Shown here: positions 24,898-33,962 of the stretch, piece by piece
Layout: every line of letters begins with the position of its first letter
How positions within the stretch are numbered: the first letter of the stretch is position 1
Assembly (NCBI RefSeq): GCF_030316765.1
Contig: NZ_JASZYT010000012.1
Coordinates: 124,001 to 188,000, forward strand
Length of the DNA stretch: 64,000 bases
Source of the DNA: Variovorax saccharolyticus
GTDB lineage: Bacteria > Pseudomonadota > Gammaproteobacteria > Burkholderiales > Burkholderiaceae_C
Reading direction: 5' to 3'
Made by a program: the position numbers and the translations under genes
The notes under the pieces: model-generated
Seen by the model: the letters and a program-made list of their open reading frames with translations, nothing else
The model's database searches: none
Told to the model about the DNA's origin: nothing

Positions 24898-25845
24898 ATG
24901 AGCGACGAACACCGCACGGTCCGCCTGGTCGGCATCCGATTTGCAGGCGATGGCACGAACCTCTTCGAGTTCGCGCCCTTGAAGGGGGACGCGCTTCCGG
25001 GCTTTGCGCCGGGAGCCCACATCGACGTCTTCCTGCCGAACGGGCTGTCGCGCCAATACTCGCTGTGCAATGGGCCGGCGGACGCTGGCCTCTACGTGAT
25101 CGGCGTCAAGCTGGACCGCAACAGCCGGGGTGGATCGAGGTACATGCACGAACAATTGCGGACGGGCGCCCTGCTCGAGATCAGCGCGCCACGCAACCAC
25201 TTCGAGCTGTGCGAAACCGCTCCGCACTCGGTGCTGATCGCCGGAGGCATCGGCATCACCCCCATCGCTTGCATGGTGGAAAGACTCAAGGCGATCGGCG
25301 GCAGCTGGGAACTGCATTACAGCGTTCGGCACCGAGACGAGGCGATCTTCCTCGACCGGCTCGCCGGTCCGGCGCTGCACCTGCATGTGGATGCGGAACA
25401 GCCCGAAGGAGGCTACGTCGACGTGGCGGCCATCGTGGCTGCAGCAGCTCCGTCATCGCACCTGTACTGCTGCGGTCCGGCGCAGATGCTCGATGCGTTT
25501 GAGGTGGCGGCCAGCTCTCGCCCCTCGTCAAAGGTCCATCTGGAACGCTTCGGCGCCACCGTGGACGCGGCTAAGCAAGGCGGCTTCACTGTGACATTGG
25601 CCAAAACAGGCCAGCGACTGAAGATCGCGCCGGGAGAGACGATCCTGGAGGCGGTGCGCGCTTGTGGCGTGCCGGCACGCGCGTCGTGCGAACAAGGTGT
25701 TTGCGGGGCCTGTGAGACCCGTGTGCTGGGTGGACTACCGGACCACCGCGACTCGCTACTGTCGTCAGATGAAAAGCTGACCAATGACGTGATGATGATA
25801 TGTTGCTCTGGCAGTTTGACACCGGAACTGGTTTTGGACCTCTGA
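24898..25845 (+). CDS. VanB/phthalate-dioxygenase-reductase-type oxidoreductase
   Basis: A 315-residue reductase passing electrons from NAD(P)H through FMN to a plant-type [2Fe-2S] centre and then to a Rieske oxygenase. The flavin motif RQYSLC is at 52-57, the nucleotide-binding GGIGITP at 116-122, CCGPAQML at 191-198, and the C-terminal cluster Cys264-x4-Cys269-x2-Cys272 with a fourth Cys near 302. The natural partner is the phthalate-dioxygenase-type oxygenase at 8064-9449, although the genes are in different operons. Both are probably under the same motif-based control. Confidence 0.93.
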   Translation: MSDEHRTVRLVGIRFAGDGTNLFEFAPLKGDALPGFAPGAHIDVFLPNGLSRQYSLCNGPADAGLYVIGVKLDRNSRGGSRYMHEQLRTGALLEISAPRNHFELCETAPHSVLIAGGIGITPIACMVERLKAIGGSWELHYSVRHRDEAIFLDRLAGPALHLHVDAEQPEGGYVDVAAIVAAAAPSSHLYCCGPAQMLDAFEVAASSRPSSKVHLERFGATVDAAKQGGFTVTLAKTGQRLKIAPGETILEAVRACGVPARASCEQGVCGACETRVLGGLPDHRDSLLSSDEKLTNDVMMICCSGSLTPELVLDL

Positions 25846-26123
25846 GCCGGCTCAGGTAGTTCTGCCTCATGCGCACCGCAGGCGGCGTCGGGCGAGCCCG
25901 GCGCAGGGACGACGGCGTTCCGACAGATCGATCTGCCGGTCGAGGTTGAAGGCAGCGTCGCATGGAGACCTCTTTCTGGACTAAGCGACGTTCAGCATCT
26001 CGGCATGCCGACCACAAGGTCGCCTGACGCCTACGTCGCGGTAATCCAATGCTAGGTATCAGCCGCCTCTCACGGTAGACAGCTATCGGTGACCACCGTG
26101 TTGCCGGATAGGCGACGGATGCC

Positions 26124-26496
26124 TCAATCTTGAAGGTCGAGCGGCTTCAGAACGGGCGGACGCTGGAGCTCGGTCGATGCGGCCGCCAGGATCTGCGCCC
26201 TCGTGCCGCCGCGCGGCGGATAGATCCGTTCGCGATTGATCACCTGCTTGGTGGCCTTGGCCTGCATGCCTTGCGACACGACGGTCCTGTCCCAGCCCTG
26301 GCTGTAGACCGCGTCCGCGGGGCCAAGGTCGATGATGTTGGTGTACCAGTCGATATGCAGCGGCAGCATCTCGCGGCCGCCGCTCGGCCGCGGACAGCCG
26401 GAAGGGACCGTACGCGGCAATCCAGTCTTCCTTGTCAGGGTCGTCCATCGTCGGTGTCGTCATCGCGTCGGCTTTACCTATGCAATCGAACAACAT
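26124..26496 (-). pseudogene. C-terminal remnant of a NAD(P)/FAD oxidoreductase
   Basis: Roughly 80 codons on the minus strand (LPLHIDWYTNIIDLGPADAV, then GWDRTVVSQGMQAKATKQVI, then IYPPRGGTRAQIL) resemble the carboxy-terminal tail of NADH-dehydrogenase-like FAD proteins. The upstream part lies in another frame and lacks the Rossmann motifs, so only the tail remains. The match is from memory of the family pattern. The flanks 25846-26123 hold nothing recognisable. Confidence 0.4.
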
Positions 26497-26565
26497 TCTC
26501 GCTTCTCCTAAGATGCAGGAAGCCTCGACCCGGCTGGTCGGCAGGGCGATTGTCGAAGCTAACGC

Positions 26566-27027
26566 TCATGCCTGCGGCGCTGCGTCCGACGGCCGACGCG
26601 TGAGGACCGCACTTTGAAGAGTTCGAATCTCCGGCGGCGAGTCGACCGGCCGCTTGTTGAGTATGAACAAGCGGACGATCTTGTCTGCGTGCATCGAAAA
26701 GTGGAAGGTCAGGGTCAGCACGCCCGGAAGCCCAGCCTTGTCGAATTCGCCATCCACGTTGGCAGTGAGGATCACCTCGCCGAAGTGCTCAGCAACGTCA
26801 ACGACCTGCATGGTCATTTTGCCGCCGACGATCTCGCGCTCGGCCCATCCCCGGATCGCGTTCGTCCCCAGAAAGTCACGCAACTGGTCGTTGACTAGCG
26901 CCCCGGGTGCAAAGCAGGCCACCAACGCGTCAGCATCGAAGGCATTGGTGGCTGCGACATAGGCTGCGACCGGCGGAGGCAGGCCGCCCGCCGGCAAATC
27001 CGCGATCTGCTCGCGCGAAGGTGTCAT
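26566..27027 (-). CDS. SnoaL-like (NTF2-fold) protein
   Basis: A 153-residue small single-domain protein. PPPVAAYVAATNAFDADAL and LVACFAPGALVNDQLRDF are the typical first helix and strand of a nuclear-transport-factor-2 fold, followed by IRGWAEREIVGGKMTMQVVD and LTLTFHFSMHADKIVRLFIL. Members act as isomerases, dehydratases or ligand-binding proteins, and no catalytic residue can be pinned down here. It is alone, with 40-470 bp gaps either side, at the edge of the accessory region. The full-length fold and clean start suggest it is functional. Confidence 0.75.
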   Translation of the reverse strand: MTPSREQIADLPAGGLPPPVAAYVAATNAFDADALVACFAPGALVNDQLRDFLGTNAIRGWAEREIVGGKMTMQVVDVAEHFGEVILTANVDGEFDKAGLPGVLTLTFHFSMHADKIVRLFILNKRPVDSPPEIRTLQSAVLTRRPSDAAPQA

Positions 27028-27516
27028 GAGGTCGCTTTGGTCTGTGCGTCTGGCGCGATCATCGACCTGTGCCGCGACTTCTGCACGTCAAAACATGTCA
27101 AGCGTTGTTAATTTTGTCGGCCGGCGCCCGCGACGCGACATGCCACGAAACTGTCGGTCCCTTGCGCGCTTACCTACGGTTCGGCTGGCGACCTTGGGGG
27201 CCGCGTTATCTCCAGCCTGAGCCGGTCCAGGCCCTCGTCCGTTCCTCGTATGTCGCGCTCGATGCACACTCCGAAGCAAAAGGGCCGTTGGGCCCTCCCC
27301 CTCACTCGAGACTCGCTGAGGAGTGGGAGCCGCAATGCCCCAAGCCGCGCTCCCTTTCCTGTGTGTATCGAGCTCGATAAAGTCGACACGAATGGCCATC
27401 GGCGAACCGAGGATCGCTCTGGTGGGCGTTCCAGCGAAGATGCGTTCGCCCATGCCGATGCGCTGTGGGATTGCGCGCCGACTGATGCACGGCGGTTGCA
27501 GCGGTCAGCTAATTTT
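27028..27516. other. Intergenic stretch without a recognised gene
   Basis: Short open frames exist on both strands here but none has a recognisable domain, plausible ribosome site or codon pattern like the neighbours. It separates the SnoaL gene from the end of the esterase gene. Confidence 0.5.
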
Positions 27517-28710
27517 TCATGCGCGCAAAGGATGCGCCAGAAAGAACCGCAGCATCTCGGCGCTCGCATCGGCGCCGGTGGGGTTTGTGTAGCTTCCTCG
27601 CGAGCTGCCACCCGACCAGGCGTGTCCCGCGTTGTGCAACTGCCAATACTCGGCTGTGCTTCGCCCGGCTTCGTCCGCGTAGACAGTGCGGGTGTAGCGT
27701 TGTCCCTTGCCAGAATGGCCCTCCGCCGTACGCGCCGAGGGCATCCTTCCATTTGTCTGCCCGGTCGCCTTGCGAGCCGCTTCGATGATCGCGGCGCCAT
27801 TGCTCACGTGCACCGTGGCATCGGCATCGCCATGGAAGACGATGGTGGGTGGCACTGGGCTGCCGGCCCCGCCTGAGGGTGCAAGGGCGCTGCCGCTGCG
27901 CATGGCGGACAGCGCGGTCATGACATCCGTGGCTGAGCCACGGGGCAAGCCCGAGTGAACCCCGACCGCGGCGAACACATCCGGATAGCAGCGCCCGACG
28001 ATGTCCGCCATGGCCCCACCGGCAGACAGTCCCGCTACGTAGACGCGCGCCGCGTCAACGTGATGCTCAGCCGTAATCGTTTGCGCCAGGGCCGCGAGCA
28101 CTGCCGGCTCGCCCCGTCCGCGCTGCTGATGTTGCGGCTTGAACCAATTCCAGCACTTCTGTGCGTTGGCATGCTGGGTTTGCTCGGGATAGAGCACGAC
28201 GACCCCAAGGTCGCGGGCCAGCGCATTCATCTGGGTGCCCGTCGCGAAGTCGGCGGCGCCCTGTGTGCACCCGTGAAGCATCACCACCATGGGGCGTGGC
28301 GCGATTGCGGCGCCGGTCGCGCCAGGCGGCAGATAGAGCTTGTACGCCAGCGTGCGCCCTTGGTGGGTGAAGCTGCCGTCGAGCCAACGTTCCTCGCGTG
28401 GGCTATCAACCTCGACCGAGTCCAAGTCGACCGCTTCTTTCACCGCGACGCCTGACCGCTCGGGCAGGATCTCCTCCACGATCTCGGGAGGCGGGTCAAT
28501 CACCCGCGTCAAACCGTCGAGGACCAAGGCTTCGCCTGACGGAATTGAGGCCCGGGTAGCGGGCGGCGGCGTCGCAGGGTCACTGACGCCGAACACTTCG
28601 GAAGCGCCTCCCCGCAGGGCACGCTGGATCGCTTGCGTCGCCTCCTGGAGTTGCCCATTTCGGGTCAATTCAGTCGCGTTGATCATTAGTTTTTGGAGCA
28701 AATCGTTCAT
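27517..28710 (-). CDS. PHB-depolymerase-family esterase (LpqC-like)
   Basis: A 397-residue alpha/beta hydrolase of the poly(3-hydroxybutyrate) depolymerase-like esterase group. The N-terminal MNDLLQKLMINATELTRNGQ, with an EATQAIQRAL continuation, is a characteristic helical leader of Burkholderiales members. The catalytic core has PMVVMLHGCTQGAADFA (oxyanion region), the nucleophile in YVAGLSAGGAMAD, an Asp in FHGDADATV and the C-terminal His in WQLHNAGHAWSGGS. No secretion signal is evident, so it may be an intracellular esterase rather than a true secreted PHB depolymerase. It stands alone; a strong hairpin lies 130 bp before its start. Confidence 0.88.
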   Translation of the reverse strand: MNDLLQKLMINATELTRNGQLQEATQAIQRALRGGASEVFGVSDPATPPPATRASIPSGEALVLDGLTRVIDPPPEIVEEILPERSGVAVKEAVDLDSVEVDSPREERWLDGSFTHQGRTLAYKLYLPPGATGAAIAPRPMVVMLHGCTQGAADFATGTQMNALARDLGVVVLYPEQTQHANAQKCWNWFKPQHQQRGRGEPAVLAALAQTITAEHHVDAARVYVAGLSAGGAMADIVGRCYPDVFAAVGVHSGLPRGSATDVMTALSAMRSGSALAPSGGAGSPVPPTIVFHGDADATVHVSNGAAIIEAARKATGQTNGRMPSARTAEGHSGKGQRYTRTVYADEAGRSTAEYWQLHNAGHAWSGGSSRGSYTNPTGADASAEMLRFFLAHPLRA

Positions 28711-28838
28711 GAGGTTCTTTCAGGGGTTAGTGAATTCGCCGGCCAACGCAGTGTTGACACCGCTACTGGGTCGGGCACATCGACCTTCTGGTCGCCAGAG
28801 CTTCTACTCGCGCAGGACGGCGCTTGAAGGCACGTCGC

Positions 28839-28880
28839 CATCCTAGCACCATCCATATGGATGGTGCTGGGATGTTTTTT
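28839..28880 (+). terminator. Very strong hairpin followed by T6
   Basis: A perfect 24-bp palindrome (28845-28868, AGCACCATCCAT and its reverse complement) is extended by six more pairs including one T-G, so bases 28839-28874 form a stem of about 16 pairs around ATAT-type centre bases. TTTTTT follows at 28875-28880 on the plus strand, the form of an intrinsic terminator. No plus-strand gene precedes it closely, so its target is unclear; it may come from a lost gene or block read-through toward 29102. Confidence 0.6.
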
Positions 28881-29101
28881 GACGTCGATGCCTAATCTAT
28901 CCATGGCGTTTGTTAGTGCGCAGTCCGCCGAACAGGACTGCCGGCAAGCAATGAGGGGCTCGCTCGTCTCCGTACCCCCTCGTGGCACCCCTGCGACTCC
29001 GCCGGCACCCCGAACACGTGACACATGCAGTAGGAAGGCGCCGACATACACGCTCAGTCCTTCATGTAAGTTAGGGGCAACTCCAGTCGAGGCGACCCCC
29101 C

Positions 29102-29941
29102 ATGCCGAACCTTTGTGAACATTGCGGGCAAAGCAACCGCGCAAGCGCGATGTTCTGCATTGGGTGTGCGGGGAAGCTGCCCGGCTTCGAGTCATCCGGC
29201 CCCTCCGCACTTGAGGCGATGAAGGCGTTGTCGACGCGAATCCCCAGTGCTACATCCAATGGCGAGATGGAGCCAAGTCAAGGGGAACCCTTGCTGCCAT
29301 CCGAGACGAAGGTGTTCTGGTTGCAACTCGGAGCGGCCGGCATGGCCATGTCGATCGGCTTCATGGCCTGGTTTCTGCACGCTACGGCGAAGCCATCCGC
29401 CCCTTCGGGCGGCAATTTGATGCAGTCGCCCCAAGCGACCGCGCCACAGTTAGCAACCAAAGATTTCGTAGCGGTCGCGCCACGACGCTCATCGTCGCCT
29501 CCCGTCCCAGCGCCAGACCCCGCGCCGGCGCCCAGAGCAGCAGTCAGGTCGCTGCCTGCTCCGGTCGGCAAAGCGCCGCTCGTCAAATCCGCGGCGGCGA
29601 CCAGCCTCGCTTTGCCGCGCGAGTCGAGTCCCGATCCCCAGGTGCGCGCTGTGAAGGATTTCTATCGCGCGCTGTCCGCGGCGGATGGCAGGACCGCGGC
29701 AGCTTTCGTCGTCCCTGCAAAGCGCGGCCTCGGCGCGTTCAACGAAGCCAATATGTCAAGGTTCTATGGCTCCTTCGAACGGCCGCTTCTCATTCGGTCG
29801 ATCCGCCCCATAGATGCCAGCGTAGTCGAGGCAAAGTACAGCTATCGAATTTCCAGGACAACGTGCGAAGGAACCGCGTTCGTTGAAACCGAGCGAGTCG
29901 GCGGGGCAACCTTGATACGGCGCATTCGCGCCAATTGCTAG
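29102..29941 (+). CDS. Zinc-ribbon membrane-anchored protein of unknown function
   Basis: A 279-residue protein with three parts. Residues 1-25 are a zinc ribbon (CEHCGQSNRASAMFCIGC, CxxC twice). A single transmembrane helix is near residues 78-98 (LQLGAAGMAMSIGFMAWFL). A Pro/Ala-rich linker leads to a C-terminal domain from about 180 (VRAVKDFYRALSAADGRTAA) that resembles an NTF2-like fold. The topology suggests a cytoplasmic ribbon and periplasmic C-terminal domain. Similar layouts occur beside regulatory or envelope proteins, but nothing in the neighbourhood defines a role. Confidence 0.72.
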   Translation: MPNLCEHCGQSNRASAMFCIGCAGKLPGFESSGPSALEAMKALSTRIPSATSNGEMEPSQGEPLLPSETKVFWLQLGAAGMAMSIGFMAWFLHATAKPSAPSGGNLMQSPQATAPQLATKDFVAVAPRRSSSPPVPAPDPAPAPRAAVRSLPAPVGKAPLVKSAAATSLALPRESSPDPQVRAVKDFYRALSAADGRTAAAFVVPAKRGLGAFNEANMSRFYGSFERPLLIRSIRPIDASVVEAKYSYRISRTTCEGTAFVETERVGGATLIRRIRANC

Positions 29942-30742
29942 CTGCATCGCGATCACTGCAGATCTCGAGTCCATGCCTGACGGTCTGCGCGCGCAACCTG
30001 AAGGAGCACAAGATGTCAACAATACCCGGCAGGCGGTGGCGAGCGACACATCTCAGCCGCAAGACCACCTGGCCGAGCGCGTGAGCATCGCGTGCGACGC
30101 GGCGAAGGACGCATTGAAACCTGTTCAGGAGTTGGCGCGCTAGCCGAACGCGCCGGCGACAACGAGATTGCCATCCGCGCCACCCTGCCGCGCCTCAAGG
30201 CCCTCTGCCGCGGGGACTGGATGGCCGGCCATCCGGACATCACTCCCGAGAAGCTCAGGGAAAGACGGGCGCCGGCGAGGCGTGAGGCGCACCTCGAGGG
30301 CAACGCCGACCCCGGTGACGCCGGCGACCGCGATACGCTACGACCGTTGAGTAGCACGGCTCGCTGCTGGTCTTTCTCAACTTCAACGGCTATGCAGGTC
30401 GGGTCTGCAACCGCCGCGAGATCGACATCGCGTTGGACGCGCCCTTGCCTTGGGGTCCACCCTCCCCTAGGTCTGAAAATACCCGTTTTCAGAACTACAG
30501 AACCGCGTCAACACCGGCGACCGCGCGGGTAACGTTCTAGCGCACCCTCCTGGGCAGGCTTTCTGTCGTTCAACTGTGCTGCCAGCAGGTCGACCCGCGT
30601 TCGCGTCGCCGGGTCAGAAAACGCCTGCTTCGTAGCGAATGCTAAAGCGTCACCGCACCTCGCGGTCGGGCGTGAGCAGGTGCTCGTGCATCGACGTGGC
30701 CCCTCACGGCGAGAATCGTTGAGACTTTGCGTTGGACCCAAC
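29942..30742. other. Degenerate stretch with short frames only
   Basis: A 56-codon plus frame at 29973-30143 (MPDGLRAQPEGAQ to VQELAR) and a second frame continuing around 30140-30330 (DNEIAIRATLPRLKALC, then GDWMAGHPDITPEKLRE) look like pieces of one broken gene. A third frame near 30358-30540 reads LLVFLNFNGYAGRVCNRREI. I do not recognise the family. Codon use is less regular than in the flanking genes. Confidence 0.35.
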
Positions 30743-30994
30743 ATGACCCTCCTCAACTCCTTGCGCGGCGACGTTTGGAAGACCATCACTTTCCGGCACA
30801 GCAGCATCACGATCTATCGGCAAGGATCGTGGTTCGGAGGCGCGCTGGCCGCAGGATTGATGTTGTTCTTGTACTTGCCCCAATACTGGGAAGGGGTCGA
30901 AACACCCTGGCTTCACCTTCTGCTGGTCGCCGGTGGAACCTACATCGCTCATTTGCTGTCGTTCTCCATTCGCCACCATATGGGAACACATTGA
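30743..30994 (+). CDS. Small membrane protein
   Basis: An 83-residue protein starting at ATG 30743. Two hydrophobic segments are visible (SWFGGALAAGLMLFLYLP and WLHLLLVAGGTYIAHLLSF), with a short charged N-terminus and a C-terminal SIRHHMGTH. No family is recognised. The regular hydrophobic pattern and intact frame are the only support; neighbours give no functional hint. Confidence 0.45.
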   Translation: MTLLNSLRGDVWKTITFRHSSITIYRQGSWFGGALAAGLMLFLYLPQYWEGVETPWLHLLLVAGGTYIAHLLSFSIRHHMGTH

Positions 30995-31174
30995 GAGTCC
31001 GACGGTCTCCCCCGTCAGGAAGTGCCGACGGGACCTACGGATCTAACCCTATCAACAGCAGCAGTTCGTCAGGTCTTCATTGGTCATCACAGTTTTCCGT
31101 GATCGACAGGAGGGTGATGTAGCGGGTACGCTGACACAATTGACATTTCGTTGCGCCTCTAGGTGCCTGAAGCC

Positions 31175-32650
31175 ATGCACGAGCCTTCCATGCACCGCGC
31201 CTGTGCTGCCGTCGCGCCACTTTCGACTTTGCACTCACACCGTCTCGCTTGCATACTTGTGCTGAGCGTGTCGCTCACCCTCGCAGCCTGCGGCGGCGGG
31301 GGCAGTGGGGGCTCCTTGGCAGCTCTCCCGCCACCGGCGGCGGCCACATCAGGAAATTCCACTACGGGAGACCAGACGACGCCCGCACCTCCCCCATCCG
31401 TGCACCAACCAGCCACTTCCCACGCAGTCGGAGGTTCAGTCAGCGGTCTCACAGGCACCTTGGTGCTCCAGAACAATGAAGGCGACGACCTGAAGCTATC
31501 GGTCGACGGCAAGTTCACCTTTGCCGCTGCGCTCGCTGACGGCTTGGCCTACGAGGTCAGCGTGCGCACCCAGCCCCTGTGGCAGTTCTGCACCGTGACC
31601 CAGGGCAGCGGCAAGGCCTCGGCCGCCGTCATCGACGTGGCGGTCGCCTGCTCGGCGGCTGCGGCACAGGTGTCCACGTTTGCCGGGTCCGGCACCATCG
31701 GCTCGGTCAACGGCAACGGAACGGCCGCATCGTTCTACCTGCCATACAGCGTGGTCGTCGACAAGAACGGCAGCCTGCTCGTGTCGGATACGGCGACGAA
31801 CCTCGTGCGCAAGATCTCGCCCGCTGGCGACGTCACGACATTTGCGGGTGGCAGCAGCGGTACTTCGCAAGATGGCAACGGCACGGCAGCCTCGTTCTCG
31901 GGCCTGTCCGGTCTTGCGTTGGACCCCACGGGCAATGCCTATGCTGCGGAATTCGGCGGCAACCGCATCCGCAAGATCACACCCGCGGCCGACGTGACCA
32001 CGCTCGCGGGCAATGGCTCTATCGGCTCGCTCGATGGCCACGGCAGTTCTGCCACGTTCAATACCCCCTCGTCGGTGGCCACGGATGTCGACGGCAACAT
32101 CTACGTGCTCGAATTCATCGGCGCTGTTGTCCGCAAGGTCACGCCTGCCGGGAACGTCACCACGCTGGCCGGCTCGGGTATCGCAGGCTTTGCCGACGGC
32201 ACGGGGGCTGCGGTATCTTTCGGGCAGGCCTATGGCATAGCGACCGACGCTGTCGGCAACGTCTACGTTGCCGACAGCAGCAACAACCGGATCCGAAAGA
32301 TCACGCCCGGTGGCGTGGTCACGACGCTGGCCGGCTCAGGCCAGATCGGCGCGACCGACGGGGCCGGCAGTTCGGCATCTTTCAGTATGCCAGGCGGCCT
32401 GACGGTGGACAGCGACGGCAACGTCTACGTGGCCGACACAGGCAACAGCCTGCTGCGCAAAATCACGCCTGCAGGCGTGGTCTCCACGCTCGCCGGCCAG
32501 CCCGGTGTGCTGGGCGCGCAGAACGGCATCGGTGCGGCCGCCACATTCAAGCAACCTTATGGGGTGACGGTGGATGCCGTCGGCAATCTGTATGTGGCCG
32601 ATACCTTTGGCAACCTGATTCGCAAGATAACGCCAATCCCTGCTCCCTGA
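31175..32650 (+). CDS. NHL-repeat lipoprotein, six-bladed propeller
   Basis: A 491-residue protein, with a lipoprotein signal peptide ending in the lipobox LAAC followed by a Gly-rich tether (GGGGSGGS). GTG at 31163 is an alternative start. After a short beta-rich segment (LVLQNNEGDDLKLSVDGKF), six consecutive NHL repeats of about 54 residues run to the C-terminus. Each starts with V(T/S)TLAG and ends with RKITP, with YVAD in strand three. Six blades would close one beta-propeller exposed at the membrane surface. The function may be binding of protein or carbohydrate ligands. The repeats are about 70 percent alike by eye, suggesting recent duplication. Confidence 0.85.
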   Translation: MHEPSMHRACAAVAPLSTLHSHRLACILVLSVSLTLAACGGGGSGGSLAALPPPAAATSGNSTTGDQTTPAPPPSVHQPATSHAVGGSVSGLTGTLVLQNNEGDDLKLSVDGKFTFAAALADGLAYEVSVRTQPLWQFCTVTQGSGKASAAVIDVAVACSAAAAQVSTFAGSGTIGSVNGNGTAASFYLPYSVVVDKNGSLLVSDTATNLVRKISPAGDVTTFAGGSSGTSQDGNGTAASFSGLSGLALDPTGNAYAAEFGGNRIRKITPAADVTTLAGNGSIGSLDGHGSSATFNTPSSVATDVDGNIYVLEFIGAVVRKVTPAGNVTTLAGSGIAGFADGTGAAVSFGQAYGIATDAVGNVYVADSSNNRIRKITPGGVVTTLAGSGQIGATDGAGSSASFSMPGGLTVDSDGNVYVADTGNSLLRKITPAGVVSTLAGQPGVLGAQNGIGAAATFKQPYGVTVDAVGNLYVADTFGNLIRKITPIPAP

Positions 32651-32929
32651 GTTGCACTTGACGGCCGCAGCGCTGGAAAAATTCCTCGTGGTCCGCTCCG
32701 CAGGCAAGCTCACAAATGTCAGCCTCGGAGGAAGGGGACAGCCGCAACGGGCCGAGGCCGTGTGCAATCGGTTGACTTGCAGTGTGCAAGACATGACCGC
32801 GAACGCGACGAGGAGGCCAAGAGCGACTTATTCAGTACGCGGCGCGTAGCGATTGCGCCCGGGGTCGGTCGAATTGATCGTTGGAAGGCCTTGAGAGGCT
32901 CACGCCTTCAAGTTCCGGGAGGCCATCGG

Positions 32930-33090
32930 CTGGCCTTGGTCAGGCCGCATGCCGAGCGCAAGGGGGTCGAGGTTCTCACGCAACTTGCCGACGCCGGCGC
33001 CGTGGTTTCTGCGGATCGAACGCAAATCCAACAAGTCATTCTGAACTTCCTCGCGAATGCGATCGAGGCGATGGAACCCAACGAATCACA
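32930..33090 (+). pseudogene. Fragment of a sensor histidine kinase ATPase domain
   Basis: The frame reads VVSADRTQIQQVILNFLANA followed by IEAME. This is the N-box region of a HATPase_c domain as in PAS-type sensor kinases (usual form D-x-IQLQQVLLNLL-NAIEAM). The preceding codons (ERKGVEVLTQLADAG) also fit. No G1/G2 boxes, dimerisation domain or sensor follow, so only about 50 residues of the kinase survive in this stretch (32651-33170), which holds no other gene. Confidence 0.55.
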
Positions 33091-33170
33091 TCCTAGAGAG
33101 TTGCTGGTCAGCTCCCGGCGCAAGCATGCCCTGCCCAGCTTCTTCGGCACGGCGAATGCGAGGAAGAATA

Positions 33171-33460
33171 TCAAGCCTCCGGGGCCGGGATGTTGATCCG
33201 CGTCGGATGCTCCTTCTTCAGGTGCTGCTGAAGGATGATGTTCGCCTTCTGAATCTGCTCCAGCATACTGACCACCGCTTCGCGCCCGGCTTGCAATTCG
33301 CCGACCAGGCCGCTCCAGACAGCGCGTCCCAGCGCATCGACCCCGGTCTTGTGGCCCAGCCACGCGGACAGGTCGTTAATCCGCAGCGCCGCTTCGTCGG
33401 TCGACTTCGCACGCAGGTGGACTTGATGCCGTTGGCGATCTCGGTGCGCAGATGGTCCAT
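33171..33460 (-). pseudogene. Small coiled-coil protein gene with a frameshift
   Basis: Reading from 33460, MDHLRTEIANGIKST is followed by a frame change. The second frame continues LRAKSTDEAALRINDLSAWL, GHKTGVDALGRAVWSGLVGE, LQAGREAVVSMLEQIQKANI and ends INIPAPEA-stop at 33171. The total of 290 bp is not a multiple of three, consistent with a single indel around 33412-33420. The conceptual product is about 96 residues, mostly helical, and of no family I recognise. It starts 37 bp after the stop of the membrane protein gene at 33498-33962. Confidence 0.5.
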
Positions 33461-33497
33461 GCCCGTCTACTCGGCATCGCGAGCACCATCAACATTC

Positions 33498-33962
33498 CTA
33501 TTCGCCGGGAACACACAGCCAATGCCAGCGCACAACGCGCTGCCCGCAGTAGCGCGCTGTGACGCGCGCAGCCAATTCCGCCCGACCGTTGCGATCCCAT
33601 TGCCGGTCCAACCAAACAATCGCCTCATAAAGCTCGCTGGGATCGGCTGACGTGTCGTACCTGTCCAGCAGTGCATTGGCGAGCGTCCAGTTCGAAAGCT
33701 CATTGCCGCTTCCGGCTTCGTCGCGCAACAGGTCGAGCTCGCGCGGGCCGGCGGGAGCAAGTGAGGGGGGCCTGGATGTCTGTTCGGAACGCTGGGGCCC
33801 TGCCCGTTGCGCGGGCGGAGCCTGCATGGCCAGCACCAGCATCGCACCCATAAGCGTCCCGGCCACGAAGAAGCCGGCCCGTTGGGTCCTGGGTGATACT
33901 TTCCAAAGTCCGAGCGCGTTTTGCGCCGGTTCACCCAACCGTTGAAATTTGCCACTGATCAT
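33498..33962 (-). CDS. Membrane-anchored protein of unknown function
   Basis: A 154-residue protein with one hydrophobic segment at about 29-47 (AGFFVAGTLMGAMLVLAM), then a Pro/Arg-rich linker and a C-terminal helical domain (LDLLRDEAGSGNELSNWTLA, then NALLDRYD and YEAIVWLDRQWDRNG). The topology fits a signal-anchored periplasmic domain. No family is recognised. Codon use resembles the window's real genes. Confidence 0.55.
   Translation of the reverse strand: MISGKFQRLGEPAQNALGLWKVSPRTQRAGFFVAGTLMGAMLVLAMQAPPAQRAGPQRSEQTSRPPSLAPAGPRELDLLRDEAGSGNELSNWTLANALLDRYDTSADPSELYEAIVWLDRQWDRNGRAELAARVTARYCGQRVVRWHWLCVPGE

Noticed and set aside
27088..27453. 121-codon minus frame between the SnoaL and esterase genes
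   Set aside because: No domain, no ribosome site and irregular composition.
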